Shown piece by piece: positions 40,311-48,318 of a DNA stretch of 64,000 nt (its first letter is position 1; each line of letters begins with the position of its first letter). The translations under genes and the position numbers were made by a program. This stretch comes from Shewanella algae (lineage in GTDB: Bacteria; Pseudomonadota; Gammaproteobacteria; Enterobacterales; Shewanellaceae), in assembly GCF_009183365.2 (NCBI RefSeq), contig NZ_CP068230.1:1827001-1891000 (forward strand). The letters are read 5' to 3'. The notes under the pieces were generated by a model, which ran no database searches, was not told the DNA's origin, and worked only from the letters and a program-made list of their open reading frames with translations.

Positions 40311-42497
40311 TTAATTGCCGTGTGCAGTCATCAGCTGAGCCGGGGTATGACAGGTGGCACAGGCCTCTTTGGCACGATTACGGACATCGGTCTCATCCAT
40401 GCCATCCAGAATACCGCCGTTGGCTTGAATATGCGATTTGGCCGCATCGCTGAGGTACTGTTGGTGGCAGCTCAAGCAGGAGCCTGCATCTGAGGATACC
40501 CAGATATCCGCGCCGCTATTGCTGATGTCACCATAGCGCCAGACACGATCCGGTGAACGACCCAGAGTGATACCTGTGACGCTGCCGGAAGACTCGGCAT
40601 GACAGGTGGCACAATCGGTTTTCAGCACAGTGCCGGACTGGAGCCCTGCATACTTGAGGAAGTGGCCTTCACGCTCGTGTGCCTTCCAGGCAAAGCTTGA
40701 GGGGATCTTGCCACCGGGATAATCGGCGTCATTTCGCAGTGTCTTATCCGGTGTATGGCAGGTCTGGCAGTTGACGCCATTGTCATAGTGATGGATCTCC
40801 TTGCCATGACAACTTTGGCACTTGGTCGGATCTATGATGGCTCGGCGGGCCACGGCATCCATACCGCTGTCGACACCATTGTTACCCCAGACAAAGCGGT
40901 AGGGCTCCTGCTGGATAGCCACAGAGCGAACACCATCGGTTGCGCAGTCTGTCAATTGAATATCGGCAACACCATAACCGCCGTTATTGAAACAGGCTTC
41001 CAGTGCCGACCAGATTTCAAAGCTCTTGCCATCCGGACTTGCCGGCATATCAAACGCCGGAGTCAGCGTATAGCTCTTGCTGGTGGTGTCAAAACTGCCT
41101 TCACTGAGACGAATACGGCGCTGGCTGTAGGAGGCTTCGTTATAGGCAGGGTAGTCCTTGTCTACATCCCAGCCGACTATCATACGGCTGCCCTGATCGA
41201 TAAAGCTTTGATCCACGGCGTTACCGTCTTTATCCAGCACCTGCACTTTAAAGGTCATCTTGCCAGCGTTGCTGCTGACCTCCAACACCTTGACGCTCAG
41301 TTCGGCTGCCAGAGTGTAGGCTTGCATTACATCACCGTGGCGCTTGGCTGCGCTGCCGGTACCGTGATAGGTATTGTCCGTGTTGTGGCAAGCCATACAG
41401 TCGGTGCTGGAGTGGTGGGATGAAGGCTTTTCCGTGTGACAGGCGACACAGGCGGTATTGCTCTTCTCTGCCTTGAACAGATCGGCATTGGCGGGAGCGC
41501 CACTGCCTTCCTGGTGACAGACGCTACAGTCTGAAGCTGGCTTACGAGGGAAGCCGACCACACCATAGTCGTGGACGCTGCCGCCATAACCGACAATCTT
41601 GTACGGTGCCGGCACTTCATTGCCGTCGGCATCATAGGTATGCCGTTCTGCGCCGCGGTGAATGGCGTGGATCAGATAGGTGAACTCCACACTGTTACCG
41701 GACTCAGGATCTCCTGAGGTCGCAGTATGGCAGGAAGCGCAGTTTTCCAGCGCTATTCGACGTCCGCCGTGCAGCTCCAGGCTGTCAGGTTGGTGACAGG
41801 TGTAACAGGCATCAATGGTGACCACATTGCGGGTCTGGATACCTTCTGTATTGCCGCTGGAGGGTTGCCAATCATAATGGGCATTGGCGGTAACTTGGGG
41901 GAGTTTCAACTCCAGTGTGGCCCTTTGAGTGGCATCGGCATCATAAGCTATGGCCAGCGGCTCTGTGACTTCGGCAATATTGACCTGATAACTATAGCTA
42001 TAGCTGCCATCGCCATTGTCCACCAGACAGGTTTCGCAGGCGCTGGCGGCTTCGACTCCGGCCTGATATTGAGGCGATGGACTGAGGTTATCCACCCCGT
42101 CGGGAACCGTTGTCGGTTGTTTGAGGCTATTGATATAGGCTTGCCATTGGAATCCCCAATCGGCTTCTCTGGCTTCCTCACCTTCACCTATGGTTTCGGT
42201 CACATGGGTCAGCTGAGCGATACCAAATCTGAGGTCATAATCTTTGTTCAGACCCAGCACAGCCACACCATTGGCATTGGTCAACATAAAGTCGACCGTG
42301 ACCTTGCCTGCTTCTACTTTGGCGTCGGTAAACTTGACCTTGAGTGTGGGAGTGGCATCGATATTCACTCCGATCACGCCGTCCTTGCCGTCTTCGCCAT
42401 CCTTGCCGTCACTGCCACATGCCATGAGCGTCAGCGACATCAGAGTGGCCAATGCCAGGCGGGTATGCCCTTTAACCAGTCTTGAGCTTTTCATCAT
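40311..42497 (-). CDS. Second OmcA-family outer-membrane decaheme lipoprotein
   Basis: 728 residues from the MM at 42497. Lipoprotein signal KGHTRLALATLMSLTLMAC with lipobox LMAC, then GSDGKDGEDGKDGVIG. Ten CxxCH sites: CYTCH, CASCH, CSVCH, CVACH, CMACH, then CQSCH, CQTCH, CATCH, CLSCH, CATCH. UndA, the other OmcA-like protein of Shewanella, has eleven haems, so this is not a typical UndA. There is also a non-haem pair CETC at residue about 160. It follows mtrF by 95 bp with only a weak hairpin between, so it may be co-transcribed with mtrDEF. It probably acts at the cell surface as an alternative terminal reductase. Confidence 0.85.
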   Translation of the reverse strand: MMKSSRLVKGHTRLALATLMSLTLMACGSDGKDGEDGKDGVIGVNIDATPTLKVKFTDAKVEAGKVTVDFMLTNANGVAVLGLNKDYDLRFGIAQLTHVTETIGEGEEAREADWGFQWQAYINSLKQPTTVPDGVDNLSPSPQYQAGVEAASACETCLVDNGDGSYSYSYQVNIAEVTEPLAIAYDADATQRATLELKLPQVTANAHYDWQPSSGNTEGIQTRNVVTIDACYTCHQPDSLELHGGRRIALENCASCHTATSGDPESGNSVEFTYLIHAIHRGAERHTYDADGNEVPAPYKIVGYGGSVHDYGVVGFPRKPASDCSVCHQEGSGAPANADLFKAEKSNTACVACHTEKPSSHHSSTDCMACHNTDNTYHGTGSAAKRHGDVMQAYTLAAELSVKVLEVSSNAGKMTFKVQVLDKDGNAVDQSFIDQGSRMIVGWDVDKDYPAYNEASYSQRRIRLSEGSFDTTSKSYTLTPAFDMPASPDGKSFEIWSALEACFNNGGYGVADIQLTDCATDGVRSVAIQQEPYRFVWGNNGVDSGMDAVARRAIIDPTKCQSCHGKEIHHYDNGVNCQTCHTPDKTLRNDADYPGGKIPSSFAWKAHEREGHFLKYAGLQSGTVLKTDCATCHAESSGSVTGITLGRSPDRVWRYGDISNSGADIWVSSDAGSCLSCHQQYLSDAAKSHIQANGGILDGMDETDVRNRAKEACATCHTPAQLMTAHGN

Positions 42498-42592
42498 TAT
42501 TTCCCTGCATTGCTTTGATTGCACGACTGAGCCAGCCTTTGAAGACCAGCCCGTTCCTGTAATTGACGCCCTCAAAGGGCGGCTTATTGTTG

Positions 42593-44524
42593 TTACTGGG
42601 CGATAGGATGCACCTTGGTGACATCGGCCATGCCGCCCTGACCATGACAGGTGGCGCAGCTTTCTGTTCCTGCCTTGGCATCCGCTTCGGTGCCTTGGAA
42701 CACGGCTCCCTGTTGCGTCATATGGTTGCGGGCACTATCGCTCTGGTGGCAGTTACTGCAGACTGCCGCCGTGGGGCTGGTGAAGCTGCCATCATCCAGA
42801 CTCAAGGGTTGCACCGCCGGACTGAGTGGCAGTGCCATACTCAGCACGCCATTTTCATCTTTGCTGTGGCAGTGAGCACAGTTGCCTATGTTCCCCGGGA
42901 ATTGCAGCGTCTCGAACCCTTCAAAATTGGCCGAGTGCAGCGCATGGATCAACTGCTTGAAGTCGGCGCTGCTCGCTGATGGATTGGCAGCAGTGGCGTC
43001 GGCCTGCATATTGGGGTTGTGGCACAGTTGGCACTGGCCGGCCAAATCGTTGCGAGAGCCGTGGAAGTTCAACTGTTGATCGCCATGGCAACTGCCGCAG
43101 GTTTCGTTGCTGACCACCTGGCGCCGTCCGGCCGTGGTGAGGCTGCCTGCGTTGAATGACTGATGGCTCGACTTGATAACCAGCACACTGGCGGTGCTGT
43201 CACTGCAGTCGACCAGCATGTCTTGGCTGGCACAGACTCGGCCCTGAATCGCCAGGGTACCGGCATCGGCTTCACTGCCGGCAGGAATAGTCAGTCCATC
43301 CAACTGATACTGATAGATACCATCACTGCCGGACAGCGGTACCACTTCATGCACCCTAATTGAGCGGGCAGAGCGGGTGGCGTAATCAAAGCTGGTGCCC
43401 CAGTTGGCGTAGACCCTGAGATCGTTGACAAACACCTGCTTGTCGGCGCTGTCGTTGTAGGCTGCACCTGTCTGCGGGTTACTCAGCTTGAGCGAGAAGC
43501 TCAAACTGGTGCCGCTGACACTGGCGTTGGTGACCTCGGCCTTGAATTGCTCTAGGGCCGCCATGTTCTCCTGATTGGCATGTACTTCGCGGGTCCAATC
43601 TGGATTGTGGCAAGCGACACAATTGCTGTTATCCGCTTGCGCCGGATGACCTTCGCCTTTGACGAAGTCGATATTGTTATGACAACTGCCACAGGACTCC
43701 ATGGTTGGCACCCGGAACCAGTTGTGCTGTTCGCTGAGGGTTTCATCCTCTTTATGACAGGTCTGACAGTCGGACAAGGGTTTGGGGAATCCGGCCAGAT
43801 GTTTGGCATGGATCATTTGCGGGAAGATGTTTTCCGGATTGCTGACCCGAGTGGCATTGTGGCAGGTAACACAGGTTTCCACCTGGTTATAGTTACCGCC
43901 GTGAAACGCCAGGTCATTGTGACAGCTGTTACAGGTGTCGATGGAGACAATGTTGCGGCTGTAGGCCGGAGCACCACCTGGGGGCTGCCAGTCGTAATGG
44001 TCATTGGTTACCGGCAATGCGGTGCCATCGGCCAAGGTATCACCACCGAGTTTGATCACTACTCTGTGAGTGGCACCGGCGATTTCAGCTATTTCATTCA
44101 TCCCGTCGAAAGGGGCACTGAAACTGTAGGAGTAGTTGCCATTTTTATGGTCAACATAGGTGCCAGGGCAGCTGCTGGAGCAGGTCTCGGCGGTGAAATA
44201 CTGCCATTCACTGCTGTTCCCGGCCCCACTGCTGCCTTCCGGTAACAACTGCGCGGCAATGAAGCGCCCTGAGGGGATACCGACTACCGGCTCGTCATCC
44301 TGATTGGTGACCCGGTAATCTACCCGGGTAATGCCTTCTTCGAGAGCCGTTTCCTTGACCTCAATATTGAGCTTACTGATATTCATCGCCGGCTCGCCGC
44401 CCGGTTCGCCAGGGGTTCCCGGGTTGCCATCATCACCACCGCAACCTGAGAGAGCCAACATGGCGGTCAGCAGGGGCGCGCCTAGGTAAAACAGGGGAGT
44501 TTTTGGGGTGTATTCCTTTAACAT
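42593..44524 (-). CDS. mtrF: MtrF, outer-membrane decaheme lipoprotein
   Basis: 643 residues with lipobox LALSGC, then GGDDGNPGTPGEPGGEP. The early domain EPVVGIPSGRFIAAQLLPEGSSGAGNSSEWQYFTAETC is closely similar to MtrC. Ten CxxCH sites: CNSCH, CVTCH, CQTCH, CGSCH, CVACH, CGSCH, CQLCH, CAHCH, CSNCH, CATCH. MtrF is the MtrC paralogue whose crystal structure defined the staggered-cross haem layout. With MtrD and MtrE it forms a parallel conduit. AAGAGG precedes the ATG, and the gene follows mtrE by 19 bp. Confidence 0.92.
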   Translation of the reverse strand: MLKEYTPKTPLFYLGAPLLTAMLALSGCGGDDGNPGTPGEPGGEPAMNISKLNIEVKETALEEGITRVDYRVTNQDDEPVVGIPSGRFIAAQLLPEGSSGAGNSSEWQYFTAETCSSSCPGTYVDHKNGNYSYSFSAPFDGMNEIAEIAGATHRVVIKLGGDTLADGTALPVTNDHYDWQPPGGAPAYSRNIVSIDTCNSCHNDLAFHGGNYNQVETCVTCHNATRVSNPENIFPQMIHAKHLAGFPKPLSDCQTCHKEDETLSEQHNWFRVPTMESCGSCHNNIDFVKGEGHPAQADNSNCVACHNPDWTREVHANQENMAALEQFKAEVTNASVSGTSLSFSLKLSNPQTGAAYNDSADKQVFVNDLRVYANWGTSFDYATRSARSIRVHEVVPLSGSDGIYQYQLDGLTIPAGSEADAGTLAIQGRVCASQDMLVDCSDSTASVLVIKSSHQSFNAGSLTTAGRRQVVSNETCGSCHGDQQLNFHGSRNDLAGQCQLCHNPNMQADATAANPSASSADFKQLIHALHSANFEGFETLQFPGNIGNCAHCHSKDENGVLSMALPLSPAVQPLSLDDGSFTSPTAAVCSNCHQSDSARNHMTQQGAVFQGTEADAKAGTESCATCHGQGGMADVTKVHPIAQ

Positions 44525-44543
44525 CGCTCTTCGCCTCTTGCTC

Positions 44544-46655
44544 TTATAGGGAGTAACTCAGTGTCAGCCCCAGATAGTGGGCGTTATAGTCCTGGCCAAG
44601 ATCTCCAAAGCTGAGTACGTTGGGGATGCTATCCGGGGTTAATCCCTGATTGAGCCAGTCACTGTCCTGATAGTGTTCAAACAACCAATCCAGCCTCAAT
44701 GCCATCTTGTCGCTGAAGTGATACTTGGCAAAGGCGTTGAAGGTATGACGGCGTGAATAATAGTCGCCGTAATCCAGAGTGAGCCCCTGGCTGACATCTG
44801 TGTCGCTTTCGCCTTTTGAGTATTGCCAGTCGAAGCCCAGATCCAGTTGTTTATCCAGCAACTCGTTATAGTAGATGCCGAACCCGGCGACAGTGCTGCT
44901 GTCGCTGGCACGGCTGTACCAACCGCTGGGGCCGAAAGAAGCTGAGCCGGTTTGATCTGTATCCTGCCAGTCCTGATTGAGCCAGGCATTGAGGCCAAAC
45001 TGGGCTGAGAATTGATAGTTGCCACTGAGGCCATAGCCCCAACTGCTGACTTCATCCAGGCCGATAAGCGTCTCATCATAGTCTTGCTGCTTGTGATTCA
45101 GCGCCAGGCTGAACGACAGGGCATCGCTGAAGCGGTAATCGTTTTGCAGTCGCAACAGGGTTTGCTTGCGATCTGCCAACCAATACTGACGCATCCAGGG
45201 ATTATTGGGGCTTTGGCTCAGCTCGGATGCCTGATAACTGCCGCCACTGCGCTCACTGAGTTCACCTTTGAACCACAACTGCCAGTCGCGGCTGGCACGC
45301 AGGTTCAGCTTGGCAAACACGCTGGATTGGAACAGGGATTCGCGCGCCAGATCGCTATAGCTGTGGTGTTCATACTCGTAACCTGCGTCAAGAGACAGGG
45401 CGCGGGTAAAACGGTAGTTGAAGGCGATATCGGCTCTTTGGCGGGTGTGGTCATAGGCCGCGGGCGTGGCGCTGCCCTGGTGCCAGCTGTCACTGCTCAC
45501 CTGTGGCCAGTCTTTAAATTGTGTCTTGTTTTCCCGGTCGCGATAGTCATAGCCGGCGCGAACCGACAAGCCTCTGCTGAGGCGGGTGGCATACTTGAGT
45601 TTGAGTTCCAGCACGTCAACCTGCATGTCGCCATCGATTGCGGGCAACTGGGGTGAAGGACCATTGATGGTGGCCGGTAACAGCGCCTGATCCTGAGACA
45701 TGCGGGTGAATGCCGTGTGCATCAATATTTGATGTCCGGCCTCGGATAACTGCAGATCGGCACCGACCCTCAGCGCCTTGTTGTCCGGATTGTCGGCGAG
45801 TTGGCCATTATAGGCGGCGCCGAATGTGGGAAAGAAGGCGTTTTCCCAATAGAGTGCCTGATAGTCGTTGCTGTATTGGCTCAGGGTCGAATTGAAGCCG
45901 GCCAGCCAGCCCTTTCCTTTGAAATAGAGTTTGGCTTCCAGCTCGTCAGTACTGTCATCCACCCGGGTGGCCAATGCCATGGAGTTGGTAAGAAAGTTGC
46001 CGTTGGTTTGGCGGGTACCATCGCGTTGCTCGTGACGGTAATTGAGCCCCGCCTTATAAAAGCTTCCCAGGTAATGGGCATCCAGCGTAAAGCGATCCCG
46101 CTTCATTTCCAGTCGCTGGCTTGTCAGGCTGTCATAAAGCCCCGGCATTTGTGAGGTGAGGGCTGCCGCTTGCCAGTTGTCCGGCAACATCAGTCTGTTG
46201 TCCTGATTGATATAGGGGCTCATGCCATTGTCCGGGCCGAAGTTGGCCAAGGCGCGATAACCCAGACGGATATCAAATTGGCCGGGTCTTCCGGTACTCA
46301 GGCTGGCGCTGCCGGTGTCATAGCCCAGTTTGTCGGCTTCAATGTGAGTACGGTAACCCTGTTCACCATAAAAGACGACATCGCCGCCAATGTGCCCCGT
46401 GGCGCCATCGGCATCTGTGCCACTACTGTTGGCAAACACCGCATTGTCGCCATCATTGTAGGCCACACCGGCTTCGAGCGTGCCGCGGCTTTCCTGTGGC
46501 AACTTGCACTGGCCGCAACTCCACTTGTCTTGCTTGAGCTCGGCGCGATTGGCCTGTTGCAGCGAATAGCCACCAGCCCAGGCCGGCTGCAGTGCACAGG
46601 CTATGGTGAGCGTCAGCAGTGATAGTTTCATCTGTGTCTGTTTCTCGATAACCAT
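44544..46655 (-). CDS. mtrE: MtrE, outer-membrane porin paralogue of MtrB
   Basis: 703 residues from the ATG at 46655, which has AAGGAG 6 nt upstream; a later ATG at 46631 is possible. The signal peptide is LSLLTLTIACALQPAWAGG. The mature N-terminus has WSCGQC, the C-x-x-C of MtrB-type porins, and the protein ends in LGLTLSYSL, an outer-membrane barrel signal. It would sheath MtrD and hold MtrF. It begins 10 bp after the mtrD stop. Confidence 0.93.
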   Translation of the reverse strand: MVIEKQTQMKLSLLTLTIACALQPAWAGGYSLQQANRAELKQDKWSCGQCKLPQESRGTLEAGVAYNDGDNAVFANSSGTDADGATGHIGGDVVFYGEQGYRTHIEADKLGYDTGSASLSTGRPGQFDIRLGYRALANFGPDNGMSPYINQDNRLMLPDNWQAAALTSQMPGLYDSLTSQRLEMKRDRFTLDAHYLGSFYKAGLNYRHEQRDGTRQTNGNFLTNSMALATRVDDSTDELEAKLYFKGKGWLAGFNSTLSQYSNDYQALYWENAFFPTFGAAYNGQLADNPDNKALRVGADLQLSEAGHQILMHTAFTRMSQDQALLPATINGPSPQLPAIDGDMQVDVLELKLKYATRLSRGLSVRAGYDYRDRENKTQFKDWPQVSSDSWHQGSATPAAYDHTRQRADIAFNYRFTRALSLDAGYEYEHHSYSDLARESLFQSSVFAKLNLRASRDWQLWFKGELSERSGGSYQASELSQSPNNPWMRQYWLADRKQTLLRLQNDYRFSDALSFSLALNHKQQDYDETLIGLDEVSSWGYGLSGNYQFSAQFGLNAWLNQDWQDTDQTGSASFGPSGWYSRASDSSTVAGFGIYYNELLDKQLDLGFDWQYSKGESDTDVSQGLTLDYGDYYSRRHTFNAFAKYHFSDKMALRLDWLFEHYQDSDWLNQGLTPDSIPNVLSFGDLGQDYNAHYLGLTLSYSL

Positions 46656-46665
46656 ACTCAGCTCC

Positions 46666-47652
46666 TTATCGCTGCAAGAGTTTGCCGGATGGATGGTTGG
46701 AACCATGCACCTGGGTGTGGCAGTTCAGACAGGAGTTGCCGGCGTTATAGGCGTTGGGCATCAAGCCGGTTTGCTCATTGGCCGGGAAGTAGGCTCTGGC
46801 TGCATGGCCGTCGGAAGCATGGCATTGCTGACACAACTGAGGCGGTTTGGCCAACAGCATAGCTTCGTTGACGCTGCCATGAGGGTTGTGACAGCTGGCG
46901 CAGTTGTCTGTAACCGGGGCGTGTTCCCACAGCTTGGGCCCGCGCTTTTCGGCGTGGCAGCTGTAACAGTTTTCGTTGACCGTCATCTGCTTCAGGCTGG
47001 CGTCCCCCAGACTGCCGTGAGGATTGTGGCAGTCGCTGCAGACCATCTGCTCTGTGCGTATCGGGTGCGCGGAACGTTTGTGAATGTCGGCACGTTGCTC
47101 TGAGTGACAGCTGCTGCAAACGGCGACTTCGGTTTCATGACTCTGGATGGGATCCTGGCCTGTATGCACCTGGTGACAACTGGCACAGGCAACTCCGGCC
47201 GTGTCGTGGTGGCTGGCACTCCAGCCCAGACGCTGTTCATCCTGGTGGCAACTGAGGCAGACGCTGTTTTGCTTGTCAGCTGGTACCGGCGAGTCGGCAC
47301 CGAAGGTGATCATCGGCTCCTTGCCGCCGCGGTTGTGTTTCCCCATGGGGCCGTGGCAGGCTTCGCATTGCAGATCGGCCATCGGAGATTGAGAGACGTT
47401 GGGATTGCCGTGTACACCATCAAAAAGCGCCATTACCTTCTGGTTCTTTTTGTGACACATCAGGCAGCTGTCAGCACCCTTGGGGGAGTATTTGCCTTCG
47501 GCAAATTTCTTGTCCAGTGTGGCTTCAACTTCGGCCGGGTCCTGGTTGTCCCACGGGGTAGCTTTGGCCGGGAAGGCCAACAATAACAATAAGGGGAGAG
47601 CGCAACCCAACCCCCAAAGGCTTGGTTTACTCGAGTTATCCATTTTCATCAT
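46666..47652 (-). CDS. mtrD: MtrD, periplasmic decaheme cytochrome paralogue of MtrA
   Basis: 328 residues. Signal peptide (LWGLGCALPLLLLLAFPAKA), then TPWDNQDPAEVEATLDKKFAEGKYSPKGADSC as in MtrA. Ten CxxCH sites: CLMCH, CEACH, CLSCH, CASCH, CSSCH, CSDCH, CYSCH, CASCH, CQQCH, CLNCH. It can replace MtrA in some conduits of Shewanella. AGGA precedes the first ATG. It heads the transcript mtrD-mtrE-mtrF, divergent from feoA. Confidence 0.94.
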   Translation of the reverse strand: MMKMDNSSKPSLWGLGCALPLLLLLAFPAKATPWDNQDPAEVEATLDKKFAEGKYSPKGADSCLMCHKKNQKVMALFDGVHGNPNVSQSPMADLQCEACHGPMGKHNRGGKEPMITFGADSPVPADKQNSVCLSCHQDEQRLGWSASHHDTAGVACASCHQVHTGQDPIQSHETEVAVCSSCHSEQRADIHKRSAHPIRTEQMVCSDCHNPHGSLGDASLKQMTVNENCYSCHAEKRGPKLWEHAPVTDNCASCHNPHGSVNEAMLLAKPPQLCQQCHASDGHAARAYFPANEQTGLMPNAYNAGNSCLNCHTQVHGSNHPSGKLLQR

Positions 47653-48078
47653 TCCATCCTGAGCGCGTTCATTGCCGATTTATAGTTATTAGGCATGCAT
47701 CAGTAATTTACCGAATTGCTAATGTTAAAGAATAGAGCAAAAAAGTGACAAAGCGATAACTTTTTGATGATGCTTATGGGTAAAGAAGGCTGATTTAAAA
47801 AAGAAAACAACAAAGTGTGATCCATGCCTCGTTTTGGGTATGGTGTGTCTTTGTTCGAATTTGGGATCCGCCGCAGAAAAAGCCGCGGTTCAGTTACTTT
47901 TATTTGCAGTTAAACGGTTTATTCCAGCTAGCTTTTGTCCCATAATAGCCAACACAATTGAAAACTATTATCGTTACCAGTTGAAAAGCTTGATCCAGAT
48001 AAAGTTCTTATTTGACTGTTTCAGGTAGAATCGAATCATTACCCGCATGCTTGCATGCTGTTTTCAGTGGTAGAGGCA
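47653..48078. promoter_or_regulatory. Divergent promoter region between mtrD and feoA
   Basis: 426 bp without a gene. It holds a candidate Fur box near feoA (47960-47978), a CRP half-site TGTGATC (47816-47822) on the mtrD side, and an AT-rich stretch near 47730-47810. No riboswitch-like structure is evident. Confidence 0.6.
47960..47978. promoter_or_regulatory. Candidate Fur box of feoAB
   Basis: GAAAACTATTATCGTTACC matches the 19-bp Fur consensus GATAATGATAATCATTATC at 13 of 19 positions. It lies 100 bp upstream of the feoA ATG. Fur repression of feo under iron sufficiency is well known in related bacteria. Confidence 0.6.
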
Positions 48079-48318
48079 ATGAAGTTAAGTGAATTGAAAC
48101 CCGGTGATCGCGCCATGATTTCCGAAGTTGGCCATCTGGATCTGCCTGCTGTGGTCAAACGCAAGCTCCTGTCCATGGGGATCACCCCCAATACCTGTTT
48201 TTCTTTGATCCGCCGTGCTCCCATGGGATCCGGGTTGGAATTGGACATTCGCGGCAGCAAGTTGTGCATGCGTCAGGATCTGGCACAGATTATAGAGGTG
48301 GAAAAGGCCAATGACTAA
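48079..48318 (+). CDS. feoA: FeoA, ferrous iron transport accessory protein
   Basis: 79 residues from the ATG at 48079 with AGAGG upstream; the frame is open for 8 more codons. It reads MKLSELKPGDRAMISEVGHLDLPAVVKRKLLSMGITPNTCFSLIRRAPMGSGLELDIRG, a standard SH3-like FeoA. It is a small cytoplasmic partner of FeoB. It overlaps feoB by 8 bp. Confidence 0.93.
   Translation: MKLSELKPGDRAMISEVGHLDLPAVVKRKLLSMGITPNTCFSLIRRAPMGSGLELDIRGSKLCMRQDLAQIIEVEKAND

Noticed and set aside
42567..42581. Terminator between mtrF and the second omcA-like gene
   Set aside because: CGCCC/GGGCG is only a 5-bp stem without T-run, so read-through from mtrDEF is more likely than termination.
37000..47000. Long plus-strand open frames opposite the mtr/omc genes, for example 36154-36876, 39127-39837 and 41727-42485
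   Set aside because: They lie wholly antisense to decaheme cytochrome genes whose haem motifs and signal peptides are unmistakable. They have no ribosome sites and arise from the GC-rich, low-stop complementary strand.
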